Assembly: GCA_036733345.1 (NCBI GenBank) | Contig: DAINAR010000069.1 | Location: forward strand, 1-13,029 | Direction of reading: 5' to 3' | Source: JAFGMQ01 sp036733345 | GTDB lineage: Bacteria; Desulfobacterota; DSM-4660; Desulfatiglandales; Desulfatiglandaceae | Length of the DNA stretch: 13,029 nt | Part shown: piece after piece, positions 6,136 through 12,809 of the stretch | How positions within the stretch are numbered: the stretch's first letter is position 1 | Layout: the number at the start of each line of letters is the position of its first letter | The notes under the pieces: model-generated | The model's input: the letters and a program-made list of their open reading frames with translations, nothing else | What the model was told of the DNA's origin: nothing | Database searches by the model: none | Translations under genes and position numbers: made by a program

Positions 6136-8202
6136 TCACTTACTGGCCCAGAATACCTCCCTGGGGATATGAAACCCGCGCTCACGAAAGCGTTCAATAC
6201 AGCGTGGGACATATCCCGTTGATGCGAACTCACCTGTCACCCTTCCTTCTTCTTCACCGGTCTGTTTATACACGAATATATCTCCCAGAGTAATTACATC
6301 ACCCTGCATACCGTCAATTTCCGCAACCTGAATGATCTTTCTTGATCCGTCCTTAAACCTGCTGATCTGGACAATTATATCAATGGCACCTACTATCTGT
6401 TCTTTAATGGCCTTGATAGGCAGCTCAAAACCGGCATACAAAACCAGGGTTTCCAATCTCGAAATCGCTTCACGGCACGAATTCGAGTGAATGGTGGTAA
6501 GAGATCCGTCATGACCTGTATTCATTGCCTGCAGCATATCAAGGGCTTCAGCCCCCCGGCATTCTCCAACGACAATCCGATCAGGGCGCATTCTCAGACT
6601 GTTTCTTACCAGGTCTCTGATTACAATTTCTCCTTTTCCTTCAATATTAGGCGGCCGGCTTTCGAGGGTAACCACGTGAGGCTGTCGAAGCCTTAATTCA
6701 GCGGCATCTTCAATTGTAATGATGCGGTTGTCTTCAGGAATAAAGCTGGATAAGATATTCAGAAGGGTAGTTTTTCCCGAGCCGGTACCTCCTGAAATCA
6801 GTATATTCAGCTTTGCCTGAACGGCGGCCTTTAAAAACTCTACGATCTGGCTGTTCACCGTGCCAAATTTTAAAAGTTCCGGCATTCCGATCTGGTCTTC
6901 AGGAAACTTTCTTATGGTCAGACAGGCTCCCCTCACAGCCAGAGGGGGGATAATTGCATTGACCCTTGATCCGTCTTTTAGTCTGGCATCAACCATGGGT
7001 GTGCTGGTATCAACCTTTCGTCCAAGAGGAGAAGTAATCCTCGAAATAATATTTATCAGATGCTGTTCGGAAAAGAACTTTCTATCTACACTGGTGAGGC
7101 GGCCCTTCCTCTCAACATAAATATCATTCCACGCATTGACCATTATTTCAGAGACTTCCGAATCAGCCAGGAGATCTTCGAGAGGCCCGAGTCCCAGAGC
7201 TTCTTGAAGAACTTCCCTGACTATCTGGCCCCTGATCTGCCTGTCCTGAACAAGCGATTCTTTATCCAGTATTTCTGATATCTTTTGTGAGACGATAGTG
7301 TTGAGTTCTTCTGCTTTTTCCTTGTCTATCCCCACTTCAGTATCCAGTTTTTTGAAATCTATTGACTCGAGCAGTTTCTCATGTACTGCACGTTTTAATT
7401 CATCAAGATCCAGAACAGGAGGGCCATCGTTAATGGCATCTCCTTTGCTGCTTTCAGCCAAGTTTCTTGACTCATTGGCCAGCAGATATACCAGTTGGTC
7501 AAAGGCCTGTGTTACAGGGTGCCTTGGAAATTTCTCAGGATAGGTGCCCTGAGCAAGGTTTGAAGTAGCCTCTGGATCAAAGGGAATAATTACTTCAGGT
7601 TTTTTCCCCAGATAACTGCTCACGACATCAGCACTTACCTGACCGCTTTTTTCAAACCTGTTAACTACGTTTTTTATGAGTCCTGTCGGGAAATTGTTGC
7701 TGCGGAAAAGGCGCATATCATTTTGAGCCTGCAACATGGATAGTGCGTCAGGAACAACCGGAATTACTATCATGGTTGATTTATCAAAAACAGCCTCGAG
7801 AATTGTATCATACTTGGTCCCCATATCCACGATTATAAAACCGTAAATTGCCTTCAGGCAGCTCAGAATCCTGTCAATGCTTTTTGGATTAAGCAGGTTG
7901 TCATCAAGCTTTTTAACACCATTTGTGAGATTGAGCACCGATATCCCGGAACTGTGTGTAGTGGCATAGCCCTTGAGCATATTTGGATAGAGGCTGTCGG
8001 CCATTGGCAGGAGTCCTTCAATGACCTTTATGTCCCTTAGATTCAGAAGATACCCTATATCAGCTGAAAACGGTCGGCCAAAATCAATAAGGAGGACCTT
8101 TTCATTAGTATCCAGGCGCAGATCAACGGCCAGATTTGCGGCAATAAAGCTTTTCCCGACCCCGCCTTTTGAACTGTAAATGGAAATGATATGTCCGCTC
8201 AT
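6136..8202 (-). CDS. cpaF: CpaE/TadZ-CpaF/TadA fusion: ParA-like ATPase joined to the Tad secretion ATPase
   Basis: One 688-residue reading frame with two ATPase modules. The N-terminal module (about 1-245) is a ParA/MinD-type CpaE/TadZ domain: MSGHIISIYSSKGGVGKS with deviant Walker A at 12-18 (signature K12), VLLID around D40, and FIIVDMG around D126. A charged linker (about 246-335) leads to a complete CpaF/TadA domain: Walker A GGTGSGKTT (471-479), Asp box TIEDAAELRL (496-505), Walker B RIVVGECRG (542-550, E547), His box GHDGSLTTIHSNS (563-575). CpaE normally localises the machine at a pole or site; CpaF powers pilus assembly and retraction. ATG at 8202 gives the canonical ParA N-terminus. 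An upstream in-frame TTG (8286) would overlap cpaC and add 28 unrelated residues. The receiver-like domain found at the CpaE N-terminus is absent. It lies 55 bp after cpaC and 44 bp before tadB. Confidence 0.95.
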   Translation of the reverse strand: MSGHIISIYSSKGGVGKSFIAANLAVDLRLDTNEKVLLIDFGRPFSADIGYLLNLRDIKVIEGLLPMADSLYPNMLKGYATTHSSGISVLNLTNGVKKLDDNLLNPKSIDRILSCLKAIYGFIIVDMGTKYDTILEAVFDKSTMIVIPVVPDALSMLQAQNDMRLFRSNNFPTGLIKNVVNRFEKSGQVSADVVSSYLGKKPEVIIPFDPEATSNLAQGTYPEKFPRHPVTQAFDQLVYLLANESRNLAESSKGDAINDGPPVLDLDELKRAVHEKLLESIDFKKLDTEVGIDKEKAEELNTIVSQKISEILDKESLVQDRQIRGQIVREVLQEALGLGPLEDLLADSEVSEIMVNAWNDIYVERKGRLTSVDRKFFSEQHLINIISRITSPLGRKVDTSTPMVDARLKDGSRVNAIIPPLAVRGACLTIRKFPEDQIGMPELLKFGTVNSQIVEFLKAAVQAKLNILISGGTGSGKTTLLNILSSFIPEDNRIITIEDAAELRLRQPHVVTLESRPPNIEGKGEIVIRDLVRNSLRMRPDRIVVGECRGAEALDMLQAMNTGHDGSLTTIHSNSCREAISRLETLVLYAGFELPIKAIKEQIVGAIDIIVQISRFKDGSRKIIQVAEIDGMQGDVITLGDIFVYKQTGEEEGRVTGEFASTGYVPRCIERFRERGFHIPREVFWASK

Positions 8203-8257
8203 GATATCGTTCCGACCCTCTGTCTGAAAACAATGAATGAAAAAATCGTGAACAGAT

Positions 8258-9763
8258 CTACTGAACCTGCTGTCTGAGCGCTTCAAGGTCTTTCTTTTTG
8301 AAATCTTCTTCGACCTTCTTGTGAAGTTCTTTTGTATCTGCCGGATCAGTGGAAAGGATTCTCGGAGTTACAAAAATAACCACTTCCCGAGTATCTGTCC
8401 CTTCTCTCTCAGCCTTGTTTGCCTGTACCAGGGAAGATCCTCCTCCGGGAGGTGACCCGGAAAAAGCATCCATGTCTTTCTGGCCTATCAAACCGCCAAG
8501 AGCGATGCTGTTTCCACTGGCAACGCTCAGCACGGTATTCAAATTGGTGGAACTTATGATCGGAGCTCCCCCTGGCCCTTGGCCTGTAATACTGCTCGAT
8601 TCGACGCTGATATAGCTTATGATATTTCTGTATGGATCTATAGTCGGCCTGAAGTTGAGAGTAACCCCGACTTTCTTGAATTCCACTGACATGGTGCCGC
8701 CTGGCTGGGTAACAGGTACAGGCATTTCCGATCCGGCGAAAAACTGGGCAGAGTCACCGTTTCTGGTAATCAGGGTTTGCTGCATCAGGGACCTTCCCTG
8801 GCCAGTTTCATTTATTCTTCTCGTCTTTGGCAGAAGATTGGAAAGGGTTCCTGCAAGGGAACCTGCAAGGCTGGGGGATTGACCGCTGGCCCCGGAATAG
8901 GTCCCAGAAGCTCCCAGGTTGCCTCCCGGGTTCCAGTGTATACCGAAATCCCTGAGGGAATTTCTTTCAATTTCCATGATATTCAAGGACATTTCTATAA
9001 GCACCGGCCTTGGCGGGAGTGCCGGTCCTGCCTTATCTTTGCCGCCTGAACCTGAAGCCGGTTTAGCAGGAGCAGGTTTTCTGATCTCAATAGCATTTAC
9101 AATATCAGGCGTATAGGCCTTTGCAATACGCTGCGCACGTTCTGATTGATCCTGACTGCTCACGTGGCCGGTAAGCATAAATGTGTTCTTGGTCACCTGA
9201 ACCTGAATATTACGCATACCCTGCGAGGCAAGGGACTTCTCGATTTCAGCCTTTACAATATCCTTCATTACCGGGCTGAGTTCTACAAGGTTAACCACAT
9301 TGGGCAAACCTTCTATGACTTTTTCCACTCTTTTAAGGCTGTTGTGGGTGAAGACTTCTCCTTCAACAAATACGCGGTTGCCCACCACGCGGACACTAAC
9401 CCCTTCAACGTCACTTATAACCTCCCTTATTTCAGAAGCTATAGCGTCAATCTCCCGGCTTCTTACCGTGATCTGTATCTCGGCTTTCTTCTCTCCCTGC
9501 CCCCAGATGAAAATATTACTCTGGCCCTGGTTCTTTGCATTAATGAGGAATTCCCTATCGCTTGTTTTTACTCCTCCTATTATATCAGGGTCTCCTATGG
9601 CAATTTTTTCAATATCATAACCGGTTGTAAAAACCCTGCTTTCACCGGCAACCATTTCCAGCTTTTCAGGCAACTGGGCATACAGGAGGGCGATATTCCC
9701 AGTAAAAACTGTAATCGCTGTAATGAATAATAAAAAACCAAACCTGATAAAAAGCTTTTTCAT
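8258..9763 (-). CDS. cpaC: Tad outer-membrane secretin CpaC/RcpA
   Basis: A 501-residue outer-membrane channel subunit through which the pilus leaves the cell. A signal peptide ends near LLYA-Q (29/30). Residues about 34-100 are the pilus-secretin N-terminal domain, with VAGESRVFTTGYDIEKIAIGDP-like content. Two BON-like modules follow, at about 103-163 and 168-227, with GNRVFVEGEV and KNTFMLTGHV strands. A Pro/Ala/Lys/Gly linker (228-252) precedes the secretin domain (about 253-470), with VLIEMSLNIMEIE, the VGVTLNFRP motif and the closing REVVIFVTPRIL. The end is a short charged, probably helical tail. The ATG has an excellent AAGGAGG binding site, so expression is probably high. It lies 36 bp after cpaB. 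Length and layout fit RcpA/CpaC. Confidence 0.96.
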   Translation of the reverse strand: MKKLFIRFGFLLFITAITVFTGNIALLYAQLPEKLEMVAGESRVFTTGYDIEKIAIGDPDIIGGVKTSDREFLINAKNQGQSNIFIWGQGEKKAEIQITVRSREIDAIASEIREVISDVEGVSVRVVGNRVFVEGEVFTHNSLKRVEKVIEGLPNVVNLVELSPVMKDIVKAEIEKSLASQGMRNIQVQVTKNTFMLTGHVSSQDQSERAQRIAKAYTPDIVNAIEIRKPAPAKPASGSGGKDKAGPALPPRPVLIEMSLNIMEIERNSLRDFGIHWNPGGNLGASGTYSGASGQSPSLAGSLAGTLSNLLPKTRRINETGQGRSLMQQTLITRNGDSAQFFAGSEMPVPVTQPGGTMSVEFKKVGVTLNFRPTIDPYRNIISYISVESSSITGQGPGGAPIISSTNLNTVLSVASGNSIALGGLIGQKDMDAFSGSPPGGGSSLVQANKAEREGTDTREVVIFVTPRILSTDPADTKELHKKVEEDFKKKDLEALRQQVQ

Positions 9764-9799
9764 TGTTTAAGCCTCCTTGCTGCAAACGATTTTTGATAT

Positions 9800-10663
9800 C
9801 TAATACCTGGAAAAAGGATCCGAGCCCCTGATTTCAAGCCAGGCCGGACTGGACCTGGGAATGATGGTTTTCTTAATACCCAGAAATTCCTGAGCAGAAA
9901 GGGGCGAAAGGTTTTCAATCTTGCCGCTGTCAAAACTGGATCGGAGTGAAGCCGATATGGTCCCGATTTCCTGGGACAGATTGAGAATCTGTACTTCACG
10001 GGGACTCAGGGACAGGGTCAGTGTCTTGATCTGATCCCTTGATTGACCGGACCCTTGCTGCCCTGAAGTAAAAACAGTTCCAGGAGCCTGCTGGTTCACT
10101 TGACTGCCACCGCTTAAACGACGTATGCTTGAAGTCTGATTAACTGCCAGAACAAGTATATTTTCCAGGACGGTCCTGGTGATTATTTCTTCACTTACTC
10201 CTCGTCCGTCCACATATGAACCTGCCTCAAAAGTTACCATTAAATCGACCATGTCCCCCGGCTGAATCAATTGTCCAACAGCGGTGACATCTGTCACAAA
10301 AACACTGAATGCGCGTTTATCAGCAGGAATTTTGGGTGCTATCCCTTCCACTTTCATTAAAGCAAACATGGATTCAAGGATCTGTGTCCCTTTTAGAACC
10401 GGCACATTTATATTTCGGTTTAAAATCCTTTCCACATCAGTGAAAGCCCCGGGCTGAACAAACTTCTGTGGTACCTTAACCGCCTCAATCATATTCGAGT
10501 CGATGCGCATGCCTTCGGGAATATCCCTGCCAGCTACAATTACCTGTATGGGCGTTGCCATTTCAAGCAATGCTTCTTCCCTGCTGTTGATGTAGGAGAA
10601 GATCAGGAACATGGCAAAAACCGCTACAACGAGAGAAATCAATAAAGCCTTGGTATTTGACAT
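9800..10663 (-). CDS. cpaB: Flp pilus assembly protein CpaB/RcpC
   Basis: A 287-residue periplasmic assembly factor anchored by one N-terminal membrane segment (about 5-24). A SAF domain follows (about 38-99: PIQVIVAGRDIPEGMRI and LKGTQILESMF). The RcpC/CpaB domain (about 113-245) includes the typical AFSVFVTDVTAVGQLIQPGDMVDLMVTF run, split here across a normal length, and LTLSLSPREVQILNLSQEIGTISASLR. In Tad systems this protein supports secretin function and pilus stability. The ATG has AAGGAGA upstream, and that binding site overlaps the TAA stop of the preceding tadE-like gene, which suggests translational coupling. Confidence 0.96.
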   Translation of the reverse strand: MSNTKALLISLVVAVFAMFLIFSYINSREEALLEMATPIQVIVAGRDIPEGMRIDSNMIEAVKVPQKFVQPGAFTDVERILNRNINVPVLKGTQILESMFALMKVEGIAPKIPADKRAFSVFVTDVTAVGQLIQPGDMVDLMVTFEAGSYVDGRGVSEEIITRTVLENILVLAVNQTSSIRRLSGGSQVNQQAPGTVFTSGQQGSGQSRDQIKTLTLSLSPREVQILNLSQEIGTISASLRSSFDSGKIENLSPLSAQEFLGIKKTIIPRSSPAWLEIRGSDPFSRY

Positions 10664-10672
10664 ATGGTCTCC

Positions 10673-11110
10673 TTAATTCTGCAAGTCCACAATTCTTATC
10701 AGACTTCCATAGTTTTGATAATAGTTAATACCAGCACCTTTATAGGATCCTTCATAAAATTCAATCCTCTGTGTCTGTGAAATAAACGGAGTTTTCAATA
10801 TCTGCTTCATTTTGCCCGGAATGTCCGATCTTATATCCTCACTCTTAAATTTGCGGGTAAAGTCACCGGAAGCGTTGTCAGACATGGACACCCTCATCTG
10901 ATGACGAATTCTTCCCAAGGCTGAAACATTTTTTGAGGTGAATTCGGCCAGAATCACCATTGCAAGCAGAACTGCGGCGAGGAAGACCATCATCAGAGAC
11001 AGTTCAATTACTGCCTGCCCGTCCTGATTTCCAATAAAATAATCTTTGCACCTGAATACCGATTTCATAAGAAACCGGTTTTTTGAGAACGACTTCTTTG
11101 CTGAATTCAT
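10673..11110 (-). CDS. TadE-like anchored pseudopilin (second copy)
   Basis: A 145-residue protein with a positively charged leader and then DGQAVIELSLMMVF. This is a TadE/TadF-type prepilin motif with likely cleavage after G31 and the conserved glutamate at +5 (E36). One hydrophobic helix spans about 33-56, and the rest is a periplasmic domain. TadE-type minor pseudopilins help pilus assembly after processing by a prepilin peptidase, which is not in this window. The start ATG overlaps the stop of the preceding gene as ATGA, a coupled-translation arrangement. The initiating Met could also be M15, still upstream of the motif. Which TadE/TadF paralogue it matches cannot be settled by eye. Confidence 0.85.
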   Translation of the reverse strand: MNSAKKSFSKNRFLMKSVFRCKDYFIGNQDGQAVIELSLMMVFLAAVLLAMVILAEFTSKNVSALGRIRHQMRVSMSDNASGDFTRKFKSEDIRSDIPGKMKQILKTPFISQTQRIEFYEGSYKGAGINYYQNYGSLIRIVDLQN

Positions 11111-11952
11111 TTAAACAATACCGCCTCATAAGCTGGCCTTAACTCATATACATGCCCCCCTGCAGGTTTAGCACCAGCCCTGGCCTTCAGGACCGGCATG
11201 CTTCCAAAAATGCTGTTTGCCAGAACATAATTTCTGGAGGGAATCGTAAGCTCGTAATAAACATAAGTTGGAGTAATTTTTTCTATTCTTTCCAGTATGT
11301 TAAAGACGCCCGGCACAGGAATTTTTCTTTTGGCCGGCATCCAGTATCTGCCGTCATGCCCGCCAGTGTACCTTGGATCGTCAGGATAGTACCACCTCAG
11401 AGTCGGCACCGGGCTTCCCAGGGAAAAGCTCGCAGTATAATATTTGAAAAGGACCAGTTTTTTATGCTCAATGAATTCCGCAAGGTTTCCTGTATTGTGT
11501 TTTGGCGTCAAAGTGCTCCCGGGAAAATTTAGGCTCTTTACCTGCTCAGCAACATCCTCCGCCTTGGAAGCATAGTTGTTATTGGTCCTTTTCTGATAAC
11601 GGTAAATCCAGTCAATGACCCCGCTTGCACTATTATAAAAAAAATCCCTTGCATTTCTCGCCTGGTTAAAATTATACCAGGTTCCACTTCTTAATATCCC
11701 GTAAATTCTTCCGAATTCCTTGCTCATTTCAATATTAAGGTCAGCAATTTCATTAAGACCCGCGGCCTGTACAGCTGCCGCTGAAAGAGCACAGGCGTCA
11801 ACGGTATTCTGCAGCTTGATTCTGGTGAAAATCAGGTGATTAATGTTGACTATAAGTGCCATCATCAAGACCATTATTGGCAGGAGGAAGGCAATTGTTA
11901 CAGTTATTGAGCCTCTCTCCCCTATAGTTCTTTTATTCCATGGCAATTTCAT
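11107..11952 (-). CDS. TadG-like anchored protein (TadE/G N-terminal domain)
   Basis: A 281-residue protein beginning with a TadE/G-like N-terminal domain: ERGSITVTIAFLLPIMVLMM (12-31) as a single membrane anchor, then RIKLQNTVDACALSAAAVQ (44-62), a conserved continuation of this family. The remaining, probably periplasmic, part has no visible von Willebrand A domain, and the protein is shorter than many TadG proteins. The residue at +5 after the Gly is Thr rather than Glu, so this one is probably an uncleaved anchor rather than a processed pseudopilin. The start ATG at 11952 has no clear Shine-Dalgarno and follows the previous stop by 14 bases, so it probably depends on coupled translation. 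Its end overlaps the next gene by four bases. Confidence 0.85.
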   Translation of the reverse strand: MKLPWNKRTIGERGSITVTIAFLLPIMVLMMALIVNINHLIFTRIKLQNTVDACALSAAAVQAAGLNEIADLNIEMSKEFGRIYGILRSGTWYNFNQARNARDFFYNSASGVIDWIYRYQKRTNNNYASKAEDVAEQVKSLNFPGSTLTPKHNTGNLAEFIEHKKLVLFKYYTASFSLGSPVPTLRWYYPDDPRYTGGHDGRYWMPAKRKIPVPGVFNILERIEKITPTYVYYELTIPSRNYVLANSIFGSMPVLKARAGAKPAGGHVYELRPAYEAVLFK

Positions 11953-11966
11953 AGTACTGAAATATC

Positions 11967-12383
11967 TTAAAATGGGTCAGGATTATCATCATCAGTAAAC
12001 ACCGGCTCTTGAAAAGCCGGAGCATTGAATTTTAATTTGAATCTGCCCTGCCCACGGGTTAAAAACTCATCTATGCCGGCGGGTATGGGGATGTCCCTGG
12101 TCAAAACAACCTCTGACGCGAAATTAACTGTCGCACCGGGGTCAATGTTCATTACAACCTGCCTTGCCGGGCCTTGCCCCAGGACAGAATATGTTCTTGA
12201 AGAAGCAAAGCCGGCAAAGGACAGCCTGCTGTAGGATGAAAAAATAAGAAAAAACTGCATAAATATGCCGAAAAATACCAGAAGAGCAAGCAGGGCAAAG
12301 GCGAACTCCACGACTGCAGCGCCTTTTTCATTTTCACTGCTAATGCTTATGATCTGCCTTATCATTAATTTCCCATGATACAT
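11967..12383 (-). CDS. tadE: TadE-like anchored pseudopilin (first gene of the operon)
   Basis: From ATG at 12383 this encodes 138 residues. KGAAVVEFAFALLALLVFF (20-38) gives the TadE signature: cleavage after G21, Glu at +5 (E26) and a hydrophobic helix of about 22 residues. The rest is a short periplasmic domain ending in an acidic stretch (TDDDNPDPF). A GTG at 12428 would add 15 residues. I prefer the ATG because AGGAG (12393-12397) sits nine bases before it and the longer leader has no family support. It is the first gene after a good promoter. The start codon lies inside a perfect inverted repeat (12370-12388), which may limit initiation. Confidence 0.85.
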   Translation of the reverse strand: MYHGKLMIRQIISISSENEKGAAVVEFAFALLALLVFFGIFMQFFLIFSSYSRLSFAGFASSRTYSVLGQGPARQVVMNIDPGATVNFASEVVLTRDIPIPAGIDEFLTRGQGRFKLKFNAPAFQEPVFTDDDNPDPF

Positions 12384-12388
12384 GGGAA
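12370..12388 (-). promoter_or_regulatory. Perfect inverted repeat covering the start codon of the first gene
   Basis: TTCCCATG-ATA-CATGGGAA is an 8-bp perfect stem with a 3-base loop. In the transcript the AUG at 12383-12381 lies in the 5' arm of the stem, directly downstream of the AGGAG binding site. Such a hairpin would hide the start codon from the ribosome unless melted. It could be a thermosensor-like or protein-controlled element, or chance within coding sequence. Confidence 0.5.
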
Positions 12389-12392
12389 TAAA

Positions 12393-12397
12393 CTCCT
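12393..12397 (-). promoter_or_regulatory. Ribosome binding site deciding the tadE start
   Basis: AGGAG lies nine bases before ATG at 12383. The competing GTG at 12428 has a weaker AAGG six bases upstream. Confidence 0.6.
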
Positions 12398-12454
12398 GCT
12401 TTAAGACCTGAAAATATTTATCAGACACTTCCTGCCTTAAAATTGTTAATTTAT

Positions 12455-12483
12455 ATTATATACCAAAAACTATTGTATAACAA
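12455..12483 (-). promoter_or_regulatory. Sigma70-type promoter for the Tad operon
   Basis: The minus strand reads TTGTTA (12478-12483), exactly 17 bases, then TATAAT (12455-12460), a perfect -10 and a 4/6 -35 at ideal spacing. The predicted start near 12448 gives a leader of about 65 bases to the ATG at 12383. It lies directly upstream of the first gene and downstream of a terminator, where an operon promoter is expected. Confidence 0.7.
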
Positions 12484-12485
12484 TA
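12471..12485. promoter_or_regulatory. 15-bp palindrome over the -35 box (candidate operator)
   Basis: TATTGT-ATA-ACAATA is a perfect 6+3+6 inverted repeat that covers the whole -35 element and part of the spacer. A dimeric repressor bound here would block RNA polymerase. AT-rich palindromes arise by chance fairly often, so position is the main argument. Confidence 0.45.
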
Positions 12486-12514
12486 AATATCAGAAACGGC
12501 GGGGAAGCTTTCTT

Positions 12515-12593
12515 AAAGACAATGCTCAACTGACTGCATCCATATATTGCATTCAATGCTCCTGCTAATATCTCACAGTCAAAGACAGCTCAA
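12515..12593. repeat. Imperfect direct repeats upstream of the promoter
   Basis: AAAGACAATGCTCAA (12515-12529) and AAAGACAGCTCAA (12581-12593) are the same sequence apart from a two-base insertion, 66 bp apart. A third partial match, CAATGCTC, is at 12554-12561. The copies lie at about -67 to -81 and -133 to -145 from the predicted transcript start, where activator sites are often found. Confidence 0.35.
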
Positions 12594-12603
12594 TATGTGA
12601 TAT

Positions 12604-12623
12604 AAAAAAAGCCCGTACAGGCT
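12604..12623 (-). terminator. Rho-independent terminator reading toward the Tad operon
   Basis: On the minus strand AGCCT-GTAC-GGGCT (a 5-bp stem with one G-U pair and a 4-base loop) runs straight into seven Ts (12610-12604). It would end transcription coming from the right edge before the Tad promoter, so the operon starts fresh. The upstream gene it serves may be the broken gene at 12810-13029 or a small RNA. Confidence 0.65.
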
Positions 12624-12809
12624 CCAGGATTAATCCTCGAAATTATACAGGAGATAGAGATATTGGGGCATCCCTTTTGATCACATGGATATTTTACCAT
12701 CTGTTTGGTCGTAAACGAAGGATTAAATTATTCGGGAATTTAGAGCCCAGAAAGATGCATCGGATTGGTTTCAAATTTGGTTTGAAGCAGTTCAGGAGCA
12801 TAAAAATCC

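Larger units (their letters stand above)
12429..12809. other. Non-coding region upstream of the operon
   Basis: This stretch of about 380 bases holds the operon promoter, the palindrome and direct repeats, the terminator at 12604-12623, and the 12-bp palindrome AGGATTAATCCT (12626-12637) just before the terminator stem. From about 12640 to 12809 I see no convincing gene on either strand. A plus-strand frame at 12677-12922 runs antisense to the broken gene at the right edge and has no recognisable content. Confidence 0.6.

Noticed and set aside
12429..12600. Sigma54 or CRP-type control site upstream of the operon
   Set aside because: No GG-N10-GC element of sigma54 type was found. The TCACA/TGTGA pair at 12573-12600 is in the wrong order and spacing for CRP.
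12642..12647. Second TATAAT on the minus strand upstream of the terminator
   Set aside because: No -35 at 16-18 bases and no proper extended -10. A transcript from it would end after about 35 bases at the terminator.
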